In this document: positions 41,845 through 50,646 of the stretch, one piece after another | Layout of the letters: every line of letters starts with the position of its first letter | Numbering within the stretch: position 1 is the stretch's first letter | Assembly: GCF_016403105.1 (NCBI RefSeq) | Contig: NZ_CP046155.1 | Span: 3,997,906 to 4,061,905 of the forward strand | DNA length: 64,000 nucleotides | Direction: 5' to 3' | Origin: Leptolyngbya sp. BL0902 | GTDB taxonomy: Bacteria > Cyanobacteriota > Cyanobacteriia > Phormidesmidales > Phormidesmidaceae | Position numbers and translations under genes: made by a program | Notes under the pieces: model-generated | What the model was told of the DNA's origin: nothing | Seen by the model: the letters and a program-made list of their open reading frames with translations, nothing else | The model's database searches: none

Positions 41845-42092
41845 AGCCAGCCACGATCACGCAGATGCTGAACATCTTGCTCCAAGTCCTCTACATCGTA
41901 GTGAACACAAATGTCGCGATCTGCCAGCAGCTTTTGAAAGTCCATAACTTCCATCCCGGCAATCTTGCTGGCGCGGCTAAGAGAAATCCGTTCCTGTTGA
42001 AACAGCGCAATAGCAATTTCCCGGAGCCAGTCACTCTGGTTAAAGGTTTCGGCTTGATTGAGGATGTCCGGTAGGTTCAGGGTAATTTTCAT
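41841..42092 (-). CDS. UPF0175 family antitoxin
   Basis: An 83-residue protein. ITLNLPDILNQAE starts a short strand, followed by LREIAIALFQQERISLSRAS and KIAGMEVMDFQKLLADRDIC, a helix-turn-helix that defines UPF0175. The C-terminus with YDVEDLEQDVQHL is the likely toxin-binding part. The ATG at 42092 is chosen over an upstream start at 42110 because homology starts there. It pairs with the downstream PIN protein and is probably autoregulatory. Confidence 0.85.
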   Translation of the reverse strand: MKITLNLPDILNQAETFNQSDWLREIAIALFQQERISLSRASKIAGMEVMDFQKLLADRDICVHYDVEDLEQDVQHLRDRGWL

Positions 42093-42597
42093 CGAGTTAC
42101 CTTCAAGCACTGATTTTCTTAATTTTAAGGCTTTGACGACTGGGACTGCCTACCTACTGATCGCCCTAAGGCTTAAGCTCTTCCTATCGCCGAACATACC
42201 ACCAGCCACCTGGAGCTGTAGAAGCGTGATCTTAGCTAGAGAACCTGCTCTGGCACTGCTTCTTGAACTGCCTCAATATCTCGCAAGACCTCGTCAAACA
42301 CCTCATGAATATAGTACGGGTTTACCTATGAGCACATGAACTCCTGCACCCAAACGGCTGCTTGACCAATCGCGGGATGCTATTCGGCTAAAGCACTATT
42401 CTTACCGCACAGCATAAGTAGGGTGGTCACTGACCACTAGGTTTAATTCATCGTGGTCAGCCCCAGCTGAATTCTACTTAGGACTAAGACAGTTCAGTCG
42501 AGCCGTGTGGGTTGATTTTGCATTCTTCCTGCGGTGGCATTGTCTGTCCTGCCGTGGCTGTCCCAAATAGCCAAATCTTCCTTAAACTTAGATCAAC
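42093..42597. other. Intergenic region with gene remnants and a palindrome
   Basis: Besides the IntI remnant at 42328-42417, a 26-codon open stretch on the minus strand (42236-42316, with YYIHEVFDEVLRDIEAVQEA) looks protein-like but has no start. A perfect palindrome GTGGTCA-C-TGACCAC lies at about 42423-42437. No RNA gene was seen. The region reads as a graveyard of mobile sequences beside the toxin-antitoxin pair. Confidence 0.4.
42328..42417 (+). pseudogene. 5' remnant of an IntI-like tyrosine recombinase gene (copy 2)
   Basis: ATG AGC ACA is followed at once by an in-frame TGA. The frame then continues TPAPKRLLDQSRDAIRLKHY and SYRTA before a TAA at 42415-42417. The matching 46 bases of copy 1 (26883-27032) differ at about 7 positions. 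Only about 27 codons of the N-terminal domain remain, and both copies end within a few codons of each other. It cannot encode a recombinase. Confidence 0.7.
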
Positions 42598-42987
42598 TTA
42601 GTTGTCCAGATTAGAGTTTTCGCTCATCATCTTCACTGATGGGCCAATGAAGCCAATCAAATTGCCGAAAGGATCCTTCACTTGGCACATATAACTGCCG
42701 TCCTTTCGATCCAATGGGCCTCGATAGAGAACAGCCCCCAGTGTTATGGCTCGTTCTAAAACGGCATCAAAATCATCAACTTGCCAATAGGCAACGTGTC
42801 CGGCTACACCTGACGGGACTTTGTCATCCGCCTGATGGAACCAAACTTCCTGTTCACCTACTTTGACAAAGAAGTAATCTGGATTAGCTAAAACGGTAAT
42901 TTCAATGTCAAAAAAACGTGAATACCACTCTGCTGCTAATTTGGGGTCAGAAACGAAATACATGACTTCAGCAACACCGCTAAACAT
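42598..42987 (-). CDS. VOC-superfamily (glyoxalase/bleomycin-resistance-like) protein
   Basis: A 129-residue protein. The pattern EVMYFVSDPKLAAEWYSRFF, then VWFHQADDKV, HVAYWQVDDFDAVLERAIT and the end YMCQVKDPFGNLIGFIGP is typical of single-domain VOC proteins, with metal ligands in the His and terminal Glu/Gly positions (the final Glu is not obvious). Substrate and metal are unknown. The ATG at 42987 is preferred to a TTG six bases upstream. It may be a dioxygenase-like or lyase-like detoxification protein. Confidence 0.8.
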   Translation of the reverse strand: MFSGVAEVMYFVSDPKLAAEWYSRFFDIEITVLANPDYFFVKVGEQEVWFHQADDKVPSGVAGHVAYWQVDDFDAVLERAITLGAVLYRGPLDRKDGSYMCQVKDPFGNLIGFIGPSVKMMSENSNLDN

Positions 42988-43271
42988 TGCCAAGTCTCAC
43001 CAAGTCAATATGGATCTTAATCATGCTTCGTTTTTCATAAAATTCTTTTCAGAAATCTTTCAACGTGATTCTATTAGCCTATTCTAGAGGACTGGCAGTT
43101 TAATAAGTAAGGGGTCACAATTATGGGTAAAGCGCATTTCGACTTCGCTCAATGCCCACGTACAAGGCAACAGGAGGGTTGAGCGCAGTCGAAACCCGGA
43201 GCCAAACTTAATTTTAATTTGGCCATTCTACTTAAGCCCGTTGTCGATTAGAAGGAAACATTCATTAAAGG
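42988..43271. repeat. Intergenic with a dispersed inverted repeat (43137-43194)
   Basis: TTTCGACTTCGCTCAA at 43137-43152 and TTGAGCGCAGTCGAAA at 43179-43194 form a 16-bp inverted repeat with one mismatch. This sequence resembles small repeats dispersed in many bacterial genomes. It is not part of a gene. The remaining intergenic sequence is AT-rich. Confidence 0.6.
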
Positions 43272-44486
43272 TTAGGCTTCAATCAACGTGAGGCAGGCTT
43301 GGGCAATGGCCCATTCTTCTTGGGTGTGGATGACCAGGACGCGGACGGTGGAATCTGGGGCAGCGATGTCTTGATCGGCGGCGGATCGGCTGGGGTTTGC
43401 CTGAAGGTTGAGGCCCAAAAAGGCGAAGGGTTCGCAGGCATTTTGCCACACGAGGGCGCTGTTTTCGCCGATGCCAGCGGTAAAGGCGAGGGCATCTAAC
43501 CCGCCCAGGCTGGCCAGCATGGAGCCGATTTCCCGGCGCAGGCGGTGGAGGAACATATCGACGGCAAGTTTGGCCCGGTCGTTGCCCTGTTCCATGGCTT
43601 CAATCACCAAGCGCAGGTCGTTGGAGACGCCGGAAATCCCCTTGAGGCCGGATTCTTTGTTGAGTAGCTTATCTAGGGCGTCGCCGCTGTAGCCCTCTTG
43701 GCGAATTAGGTGAATCAGAATGCCGGGATCCACGCTGCCGGAGCGACTGCCCATCATCAGCCCATCCAGGGGGGTGAAGCCCATGGTGGTGTCGATGCTG
43801 TGGCCGTTTTGCACTGCGGCGAGGGAGCAGCCGTTGCCGAGGTGACAGGTGATTAGCTTTAACTCGGTGAGGTCTCGGCCTAACATATTGGCGGCCCGCT
43901 GGGAAACGTAGCGGTGGCTGGTGCCGTGGAAGCCGTAGCGCTGGATGCCTTGATCTAACCAGGCGTAGGGGCCGGGGTAGGTGGCGGCGGCGGCGGGCAT
44001 TCGGGCATGGAAGGCGGTGTCGAAGACGGCCACTTGGGGAATGTCGCCTAGGATAGCTTCGATGGCGTGGATGCCCTGCAAATTGGCGGGGTTGTGGGCG
44101 GGGGCGAGGGGAATCAGCCATTGAATCGCCGCCTTTACGTCGTCATCAATTCGCACACTATCGACGTAATCTCGCCCACCGTGGACGACCCGATGCCCCA
44201 CGCCATCGATGTCGCTGAGGCTATCTAGGACTTGGGTTTCGCCCTCGACCAAGGTTTTCATCATGGCGGCGATGCCCTCGGCTTTGTCGGTGATGGGTAG
44301 CGACTGTTTGAGGGTGGTTCCAGTGGCGGTTTCGGCGGAAAGTTCCACCTGACCCTCGGCGTGGGTCCAATCCAGTGTGGCCCGCCAGATGGGAGTGGGG
44401 GCGAGGCTGGGGTCGGAGACCTGGGTGAGGTCGAACAGGCAGCTTTTGTGGCTGCTAGAGCCTGCGTTGAGCACCAGGATTTTCAT
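43272..44486 (-). CDS. ackA: Acetate kinase
   Basis: A 404-residue enzyme that interconverts acetyl phosphate and acetate with ADP/ATP. It starts KILVLNAGSSSHKSCLFDL (first family signature). RVVHGGRDYVDS and YGFHGTSHRYVSQRAA carry substrate residues, HLGNGCSLAAVQNG the nucleotide site, and FTAGIGENSALV the C-terminal phosphate motif. The ATG at 44486 is used. A TTG two codons earlier also fits. It lies 51 bases downstream of glgP on the same strand, in keeping with a fermentative or phosphoketolase-linked module, although no phosphoketolase gene is seen. Confidence 0.96.
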   Translation of the reverse strand: MKILVLNAGSSSHKSCLFDLTQVSDPSLAPTPIWRATLDWTHAEGQVELSAETATGTTLKQSLPITDKAEGIAAMMKTLVEGETQVLDSLSDIDGVGHRVVHGGRDYVDSVRIDDDVKAAIQWLIPLAPAHNPANLQGIHAIEAILGDIPQVAVFDTAFHARMPAAAATYPGPYAWLDQGIQRYGFHGTSHRYVSQRAANMLGRDLTELKLITCHLGNGCSLAAVQNGHSIDTTMGFTPLDGLMMGSRSGSVDPGILIHLIRQEGYSGDALDKLLNKESGLKGISGVSNDLRLVIEAMEQGNDRAKLAVDMFLHRLRREIGSMLASLGGLDALAFTAGIGENSALVWQNACEPFAFLGLNLQANPSRSAADQDIAAPDSTVRVLVIHTQEEWAIAQACLTLIEA

Positions 44487-44537
44487 AGACAAGGCCGGGT
44501 GGAGGGGCGCGAGATCGGTGGAACGTAGTTGTGCGGG

Positions 44538-47063
44538 CTACACCTTAAATCCGGCTTGGGATTGGACGTACTCTTTGAGTTCGATGGGTACGGGCTCAAC
44601 CTGCCAGATTTTGCGGCAGTAGTCGCGGATGGATCGGTCGCTGGAGAATTTGCCCATGCGCACGGCGTTGATAATAGACATGCGTGACCAGGTTTCGGGA
44701 TCTTGGTAGACGGCATCGGCGCGATCCTGGGCGTCGATGTAGCTCTGGTAGTCCGCCAAGAGCAGGTAGGGGTCGCCGTAGAGCAGGTTGTCGGTGAGGG
44801 GTTTGAACAGGCCCCCATCGCCCTTGGCAAAGAAGCCGGAGTTGATCAGGTCGATGGTTTGCTTCAGCCGAGGGTTGCCGTGATAGTAGTCCCAGGGGTT
44901 ATAGTGGCCGCTGGTCTTGAGGTCATGGACTTGATCGGCGGTGAGGCCGAAGAGGAAGAAATTTTCGTCACCTACCAGTTCGCGAATTTCCACGTTGGCC
45001 CCGTCTAAGGTACCGATGGTGAGGGCTCCGTTCATGGAGAACTTCATGTTCCCGGTGCCGGAGGCTTCTTTTCCGGCGGTGGATATTTGCTCGGACAAAT
45101 CCGCTGCGGGGTAGACCCGCTGGCCAAAGGTGACGTTGTAGTCGGGCAGGAACACCACCTTGAGCCGATCTCCAATGGTGGGGTCGTTGTTAATTACATC
45201 CCCCACGGCGGTGATGAATTTGATCATCAGTTTGGCCATGAAGTAGCCCGGAGCCGCCTTGCCGCCAAAGATAAAGGTGCGCGGCGTAATCTCTAGGTTG
45301 GGATTTTGCTTCAGGCGTTCGTAGAGGGTGATGATGTGAAGGACGTTGAGGTGCTGGCGTTTGTACTCGTGGATGCGCTTCACCTGCACATCAAACATCG
45401 AGTCGGGGTTGACGGTGATGCCCGTGTGCTGGCCGATGTAGGCGGCGAGATCCTGCTTGATGGCGTGCTTGATCTGCCGCCAGTATTGCCGGAATCCGGC
45501 ATCGTCGGCGTAGCCTTCGATCTGGCGCAGTTGCTCCATATCTTGCAGCCAGCCCTCACCCACTTTTTCGGTATAGAGGGCGGCGAGGCGGGGGTTGGCC
45601 AGGGCAATCCAGCGGCGGGGCGTGACGCCATTGGTGACGTTGTGGATTTTGCCGGGGAAGAGTTCGTGGAAGTCCTTGAGGATGGTCTGTTTTACCAGTT
45701 CTGTGTGCAGCGCCGCCACGCCGTTGATGGCGTAGCTGCCGAGGCTGGCTAGGTTCGCCATCCGTACATAGCGATGGCCCGATTCGTCAATCAACGACAG
45801 GCTTGCCAGCTTGGCCGGATCGTTGAGGTACTGAATCCGCACCTGATCCATAAAGTGCTGGTTGATTTCGTAGATGATTTCCAAATGGCGGGGCAACATG
45901 CTGCCAAACAGGTAAATCGACCATTTTTCCAGGGCTTCGGGCAGCAGGGTGTGGTTGGTGTAGGCAAAGGTGCGGCGGGTGACGTTCCAGGCTTCCTCCC
46001 AGCCCATGCCGTGGTCATCCACCAACAGGCGCATCAGTTCCGCCACGCCCACCGCCGGGTGGGTGTCGTTGAGCTGGGCGGTAAATTTTTCGTGGAAGGT
46101 GCTGAGCTTGCGGCCCGACCCCAGGTGAATGCGGATCATGTCTTGCAGAGCGCAGGAGACGAAGAAAAACTGCTGCTCTAGGCGCAATTGCTTGCCTTCG
46201 ATCTGCTCGTCGTTGGGATAGAGCACCTTGGAAATATTTTCCGATGTCACCTTGCTGTTGACGGCCCCGTAGTAGTTGCCCACGTTGAAGGACTGGAAAT
46301 CAAAGGATTCCACCGCCTCCGCCTTCCACAGCCGCAGGGTGTTGACGGTGTTGACCCGATAGCCAGGGATGGGCGTGTCGTAGGGGATGCCCTTCACCTG
46401 CTTGGCCGGAAGCCAGCGCTTGCGGAAGCGGCCATCGGAATCCACATAGCCCTCGGTATGCCCGCCAAAGCCCACGGTCACGGCGGATTCGGGGTGGGCG
46501 ATTTCCCAGGGGTTGCCGTATTGCAGCCATTTGTCGGTGCTTTCCACCTGCCAGCCGTCGCGGATTTGCTGGTCAAAAATGCCGAACTCGTAGCGAATGC
46601 CGTAGCCAATGGCGGGAATCTGCAAACTGGCCATGGACTCCATATAGCAAGCGGCCAATCGCCCCAGACCACCGTTGCCCAAACCGGGCTCCTCTTCCTG
46701 GGCCGCGATGGCGTCAAAATCCAGCCCCGATTCCTGCACCGCCTGCTTCACGGGGGCTTCAATGCCAAGGTTAATCAGGTTCCGTCCCAGGTGCGGCCCC
46801 AGCAGAAATTCCGCCGATAGGTAGGTGACAATCCGCACCTCCGGACGCAGGTAGTTGCGGCTGGTGTTCAGCCAACGCTGCATCATCCGATCCCGTACCG
46901 TGTAGGCCAGGGCCAGGTAGAAATCATTGATGCTGGCCACCTCCGGCCACTTGCCCTGGATGTAGTACAGGTTATCGGCAAAGGCGCGGCGCAGGGTTTC
47001 TACGCTCAACCCTGTGCGATCATCTTCAACATCAACCGTGGGGCAAAAGGGAGGAATAGTCAT
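44538..47063 (-). CDS. glgP: Glycogen phosphorylase
   Basis: An 841-residue enzyme releasing glucose-1-phosphate from glycogen. The segment EASGTGNMKFSMNGALTIGT includes the pyridoxal-phosphate Lys region, and FGGKAAPGYFMAKLMIKFI and NVTNGVTPRRWIALANPRL are family signatures. N-terminal RTEYLSAEFLLG-type sequence appears as VTYLSAEFLLGPHLGRNLIN. Length matches the family. It is upstream of ackA, so glycogen breakdown and acetate formation may be co-expressed. An AT-rich TATAATG near 47110 could be part of its promoter. Confidence 0.96.
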   Translation of the reverse strand: MTIPPFCPTVDVEDDRTGLSVETLRRAFADNLYYIQGKWPEVASINDFYLALAYTVRDRMMQRWLNTSRNYLRPEVRIVTYLSAEFLLGPHLGRNLINLGIEAPVKQAVQESGLDFDAIAAQEEEPGLGNGGLGRLAACYMESMASLQIPAIGYGIRYEFGIFDQQIRDGWQVESTDKWLQYGNPWEIAHPESAVTVGFGGHTEGYVDSDGRFRKRWLPAKQVKGIPYDTPIPGYRVNTVNTLRLWKAEAVESFDFQSFNVGNYYGAVNSKVTSENISKVLYPNDEQIEGKQLRLEQQFFFVSCALQDMIRIHLGSGRKLSTFHEKFTAQLNDTHPAVGVAELMRLLVDDHGMGWEEAWNVTRRTFAYTNHTLLPEALEKWSIYLFGSMLPRHLEIIYEINQHFMDQVRIQYLNDPAKLASLSLIDESGHRYVRMANLASLGSYAINGVAALHTELVKQTILKDFHELFPGKIHNVTNGVTPRRWIALANPRLAALYTEKVGEGWLQDMEQLRQIEGYADDAGFRQYWRQIKHAIKQDLAAYIGQHTGITVNPDSMFDVQVKRIHEYKRQHLNVLHIITLYERLKQNPNLEITPRTFIFGGKAAPGYFMAKLMIKFITAVGDVINNDPTIGDRLKVVFLPDYNVTFGQRVYPAADLSEQISTAGKEASGTGNMKFSMNGALTIGTLDGANVEIRELVGDENFFLFGLTADQVHDLKTSGHYNPWDYYHGNPRLKQTIDLINSGFFAKGDGGLFKPLTDNLLYGDPYLLLADYQSYIDAQDRADAVYQDPETWSRMSIINAVRMGKFSSDRSIRDYCRKIWQVEPVPIELKEYVQSQAGFKV

Positions 47064-47254
47064 AGCGCGACTCCGGAACAGGGGCAGAAGGGATAGGTTT
47101 GTTATATCTATAATGCCTATCTGCTACTGTAAGGGCGCTAGGTTCCGAAAGGGTTTAGGCCCGGAAAGGTTTAAGGTTTATGGCCCAAGACTGAAACCCC
47201 TGGTTGACTGACAAAACTTGCCAGAACCCATAGCTATTGAAGGGCCAGAAGACC

Positions 47255-47283
47255 TCACCCCTACACCAATCTAATGCTGTAGG
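47255..47283 (-). terminator. Likely terminator of the CDP-sugar operon
   Basis: CCCCTACA at 47255-47262 pairs with TGTAGGGG, an 8-bp stem with a loop of about 12 bases, located just past the stop (47301) of the last gene of the operon read on the minus strand. A T-run follows only weakly in that direction. Confidence 0.45.
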
Positions 47284-47300
47284 GGCGCGGTTTTTGTGCC

Positions 47301-48611
47301 CTACGCCTCAACCAGGACTTTGGCGGGGGCAAAGCGGGCATCCTGTTCGGCCCGGAGCTTATCGCACAGCCGTCCTTCCGGCAAAATCACGTCGTCGTAG
47401 GTGATGGCCTGATCCCTGGGGATATCCCGCTTCAGGCGACAGCCCTCAGCTAGGCCCATGGGCAATAGGCGCTGGGTCTGCACCACGTCAGCATTTTCGC
47501 ACTGGCCGTAGGTTTTGTAGTAGCCGATGCCGTCTAGGGTTTCTCCGGCCTTCAGATCGGTCTTGGCGAGGGTAATCACATCCACCATCGGCCCTGCAAT
47601 GGGTGCTAGCACCACATCGTTGCACAGCACCACCCGCGCCACCGAGAGCGGCACTTCCAAATGGCACAGGTGGTAGGGCGTGTAGAAGGAGTAGAGCGGC
47701 CCGTCGCCTTTTTTGTAGTAGCGCAGGTAGTGCTGCTGCTTGGGGTCTTCCATCAGGCCGATGACGTAGACCCCCGGCGAGGGCTGGGCTCCCACCACGT
47801 AGTCCACAATGCCGCCCCAGGTTTTCAGAGATTCGACGTCGTACACCTGGGTGAGTTCGTCAATGTGGCCCCGAAAGTCTAGGCCAATCATGCCCCGCTG
47901 GGAGACCTTCATGCCTGTGGCGTTGGCCACGATGGCTTGCTCAAAGGAGATTTTGGTGCCGTCGGCAAAGCTCGTGACCATGTGGGCAGCTTGGCCCCAC
48001 TGGGCGGCAAAGCTGGCCTGGGTGGTGGGGTTGCGGTAGGGGTCTTGCAAGCCCTTGATGTTGCCGCAGACCAGGGGCTTCAGACCAATGCTCTTGACGT
48101 AGCGGAACAGGTTCATCTCCACACCGGGCTGGTCGCCGTCGCAGCCCGATAGGATAACGCCCGCCTCGTCGGCGTAGGCTTTGAGGATGGGGCCGATGGT
48201 GCCGTCCAGTTCGGCGTTCATCATCACCACATGCTTGCGATGGGCGATAGCTTCGAGGATGACACCCGCCGCAAACTCAATGGTGCCCGTTACTTCAATC
48301 AGGGCATCGATGCCCTCCGCCCGACAGAGCAACGTGGCGTCGTCGGTGACGGCGGGTTTGCCAGCCCGGATGGCGTCCTCTAGGGCGGATTGGGTGGTCA
48401 CTTCCAGGGGATCATCAATTCCGGCTTCGGCGTAGGCTTTGCGGGCGCTGGCTAGGGTGCGGCTAGACACCGCCACCAGTTCCATCCCTGGCAGGTAGTT
48501 CACAATTTGATTGGCAATGCCCCAGCCCATAAAGCCAGCCCCAATCATGCCCACTTTGACCGGGTTGCCCGCTTCGTGACGGGCCTGTAGGGCGGTATCC
48601 ACAATAATCAT
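47301..48611 (-). CDS. NAD(P)-dependent oxidoreductase with SAF domain
   Basis: A 436-residue protein. The Rossmann motif is VKVGMIGAGFMGWGIANQI near residue 19, with homoserine-dehydrogenase-like central regions (GVILSGCDGDQPGVEMNLFR, NATGMKVSQRGMIGL). The C-terminal SAF domain (KTDLKAGETLDGIGYYKTYG to about residue 415) is often linked to sialic-acid or sugar enzymes. It probably reduces or oxidises a sugar intermediate in the CDP-hexose pathway made by the three upstream genes, or a related keto-sugar. The exact reaction is unknown. It ends the operon. Confidence 0.85.
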   Translation of the reverse strand: MIIVDTALQARHEAGNPVKVGMIGAGFMGWGIANQIVNYLPGMELVAVSSRTLASARKAYAEAGIDDPLEVTTQSALEDAIRAGKPAVTDDATLLCRAEGIDALIEVTGTIEFAAGVILEAIAHRKHVVMMNAELDGTIGPILKAYADEAGVILSGCDGDQPGVEMNLFRYVKSIGLKPLVCGNIKGLQDPYRNPTTQASFAAQWGQAAHMVTSFADGTKISFEQAIVANATGMKVSQRGMIGLDFRGHIDELTQVYDVESLKTWGGIVDYVVGAQPSPGVYVIGLMEDPKQQHYLRYYKKGDGPLYSFYTPYHLCHLEVPLSVARVVLCNDVVLAPIAGPMVDVITLAKTDLKAGETLDGIGYYKTYGQCENADVVQTQRLLPMGLAEGCRLKRDIPRDQAITYDDVILPEGRLCDKLRAEQDARFAPAKVLVEA

Positions 48612-48629
48612 AGGGGTTCAGTCCTTAGC

Positions 48630-48657
48630 GAGTTTGGGTTAAGTGAGTTTGGGTTAA
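48630..48657. repeat. 15-bp tandem direct repeat upstream of the SAF oxidoreductase gene
   Basis: GAGTTTGGGTTAA occurs at 48630-48642 and 48645-48657. The repeat lies 19 bases upstream of the oxidoreductase start and may affect translation or expression. Confidence 0.6.
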
Positions 48658-48704
48658 GCGTGGGTTGAGTTGGATGGATCATCAGGGAAAGGCACGTCCC
48701 GGCA

Positions 48705-48748
48705 GGCCCTCACCCCAGCCCTTCTCCCAGGCGGGAGAGAGGCTGGGG
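48705..48748. repeat. Related copy of the palindromic repeat (copy 3)
   Basis: The segment starts GGCCCTCACCCCAGCCC and contains a hairpin CAGCCCTTCTCCC/GGGAGAGAGGCTG. It is similar to the 5' half of the element at 39171-39274. It sits in the 144-base gap between the epimerase-like gene and the oxidoreductase gene. Confidence 0.65.
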
Positions 48749-48755
48749 AAGACGC

Positions 48756-49289
48756 TTAGGCGTCGGCTAACAAGTCCCAACTATTGTCTTTGTCGGAGAT
48801 CAGGCTGGCAGGCAGGGGCCACTGAATGTTGAGTTTCGGGTCGTTATAGCGCAGACCCCGTTCGCAGCCCGGAGTGTAAAACTCGCTGACCACGTAGACG
48901 ATTTCGGCCTCTGGGGTCAGGGTTTGGTAGCCGTGGGCGAATAGTTCAGGCACGTACAGCGCCCGGTAGTTGTCCGCCGTGAGTTCGACCCCAAAGTGCT
49001 GAAGGTAGGTGGGCGAGTCGGGCCGCAGATCGACGATGACATCGTAAATTGCGCCTCGCGTGCAGCGCACCAGCTTGGTTTCTGAGGCTGGGGGCACCTG
49101 GTAGTGCATGCCCCGCACCGTGCCCTGGGTGCCGTTGTAGCAGAGGTTAATCTGGGCCACCTCTGGCTTCATGCCTAGTTCGGAAAACTCGTTGGCGCAG
49201 AAGGTACGGGCAAAAAAGCCGCGATTATCGGCCTTCTTGTCAATGTCAACGACGTAGGCTCCGGCCAGGGGCGTTTCGGTAAAAATCAT
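48756..49289 (-). CDS. rfbC: RmlC-like dTDP/CDP-sugar 3,5-epimerase
   Basis: A 177-residue cupin epimerase. The conserved pattern has DNRGFFARTFCANEF, INLCYNGTQGTVRGMHYQVP, the catalytic His and Tyr region in VPELFAHGYQTL, and IYDVIVDLRPDSPTY. It acts on a 4-keto-6-deoxy-sugar nucleotide, epimerising at C3 and/or C5. In this operon the substrate is presumably CDP-4-dehydro-6-deoxyglucose made by rfbF and rfbG. The name rfbC is used by homology and its substrate is inferred. The ATG at 49289 is chosen over a TTG at 49298. Confidence 0.88.
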   Translation of the reverse strand: MIFTETPLAGAYVVDIDKKADNRGFFARTFCANEFSELGMKPEVAQINLCYNGTQGTVRGMHYQVPPASETKLVRCTRGAIYDVIVDLRPDSPTYLQHFGVELTADNYRALYVPELFAHGYQTLTPEAEIVYVVSEFYTPGCERGLRYNDPKLNIQWPLPASLISDKDNSWDLLADA

Positions 49290-49332
49290 AGGGGTCAACC
49301 ATCACGGGGGATAGATTCCGAGAAATGCGCGG

Positions 49333-50463
49333 CTAGGCGGTGGGCAGGGGCACTGAGGTGGGCAACACACCCTGGGGCAAAATCGCTTCGCCGGGGGTGC
49401 GGGCCTGGTAGCGCTGGATTTGGTTCTCGGCAATGGATCGGGCCGATTGTCCTCCATAGTAGCCCTGGTAAAACTCCACCACCCATTCCAGAGTATCCGC
49501 CAGGGTAAGGCGGGGTTCCCAACCGAGGCGGGCCTTGGCCTTCGAGCAATCCAGCTTGAGGTAGTGGGCTTCGTGGGGATGGGATCCGCCATCCAGTTCC
49601 CAGGTGGCCCCATCGCCCCAGAGGGTGGTGAGCCGATCCACAATCCAGGAGACGGGCTTGGCGTCTTCGTCGTGGGGGCCAAAGTTCCAGCCGCCCACAA
49701 AGTCTGGGCCGTGGTGCCACAGCTTTTCCGCCAGCAGCAGGTAGCCCCCCAGGGGTTCCAGCACATGCTGCCAGGGCCGAATGGCGTGGGGGTTGCGGAT
49801 CAGCACGGGCTGACCCTGGTGGAAGGCTTTAATCATGTCGGGAATCAGCCGATCCAAGGCCCAGTCGCCGCCGCCGATGACGTTGCCCGCCCGCACCGAC
49901 GCCACCGCCACCCGGTGCTGATCGTAGGTTTCGGGAGCAAAGAAGGAGGAACGGTAGGCCGCTGTCACCAGTTCGGCACAGCCCTTGCTGTTGGAGTAGG
50001 GATCGTGGCCACCCATAGCTTCGTTTTCGCGGTAGCCCCAAACCCATTCCCGGTTTTCGTAGCACTTGTCGCTGGTGATGATCACCGCCACCCGCACGCT
50101 GGGGGTGTGGCGCACCGCTTCTAGGACATTGACCGTGCCCATCACGTTGGTGGCGTAGGTTTCTACCGGGTTTTGGTAGGAATAGCGCACCAAGGGCTGG
50201 GCGGCGAGATGAAGCACAATCTCCGGCTGGGCGTTGTCCATGGCCTGGGTGATGCCCTCCAGATCGCGCACGTCGCCCACGAGGGAGGTCATTCCTTGGG
50301 CCACTTGGGCCGCTTCAAACAAGCTCGGTTCCGTGGGGGCAGGCTGCGAAAAGCCCACCACCTCAGCCCCTAGCTGCTGTAGCCAGAGGGACAGCCAACT
50401 GCCCTTAAAGCCCGTATGTCCGGTAACAAAGACCCGCTTACCGCGCCAAAATTCAAGATCCAT
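49333..50463 (-). CDS. rfbG: CDP-glucose 4,6-dehydratase
   Basis: A 376-residue SDR enzyme. The Rossmann start is RVFVTGHTGFKGSWLSLWLQ, and VVGDVRDLEGITQAMD and LHLAAQPLVRYSYQNPVETY are typical of RfbG. The catalytic Tyr/Lys is in YSNSKGCAELVTAAYRSSFF. The product is CDP-4-dehydro-6-deoxyglucose, precursor of several deoxyhexoses in surface polysaccharides. The ATG at 50463 begins MDLEFWRGKRV, and a longer frame to 50523 has no support. The next gene in the operon starts 43 bases downstream. Confidence 0.95.
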   Translation of the reverse strand: MDLEFWRGKRVFVTGHTGFKGSWLSLWLQQLGAEVVGFSQPAPTEPSLFEAAQVAQGMTSLVGDVRDLEGITQAMDNAQPEIVLHLAAQPLVRYSYQNPVETYATNVMGTVNVLEAVRHTPSVRVAVIITSDKCYENREWVWGYRENEAMGGHDPYSNSKGCAELVTAAYRSSFFAPETYDQHRVAVASVRAGNVIGGGDWALDRLIPDMIKAFHQGQPVLIRNPHAIRPWQHVLEPLGGYLLLAEKLWHHGPDFVGGWNFGPHDEDAKPVSWIVDRLTTLWGDGATWELDGGSHPHEAHYLKLDCSKAKARLGWEPRLTLADTLEWVVEFYQGYYGGQSARSIAENQIQRYQARTPGEAILPQGVLPTSVPLPTA

Positions 50464-50646
50464 GGATGCCTCTTCAGGTAGAACTGCTGTCAATGGGATT
50501 GCTGTCAAATCAAGGTTGATCAATCAGGCTGATCAAGACGGGTTGCCGACGAATACCGATCAAGGCCGACCGCAGGGGTCTAACTTCCCCGAGCATGACG
50601 GGAGCGCTGGCTTCAGCCTTGCCAAAACCAGCGCCCTAGGAGAGAT

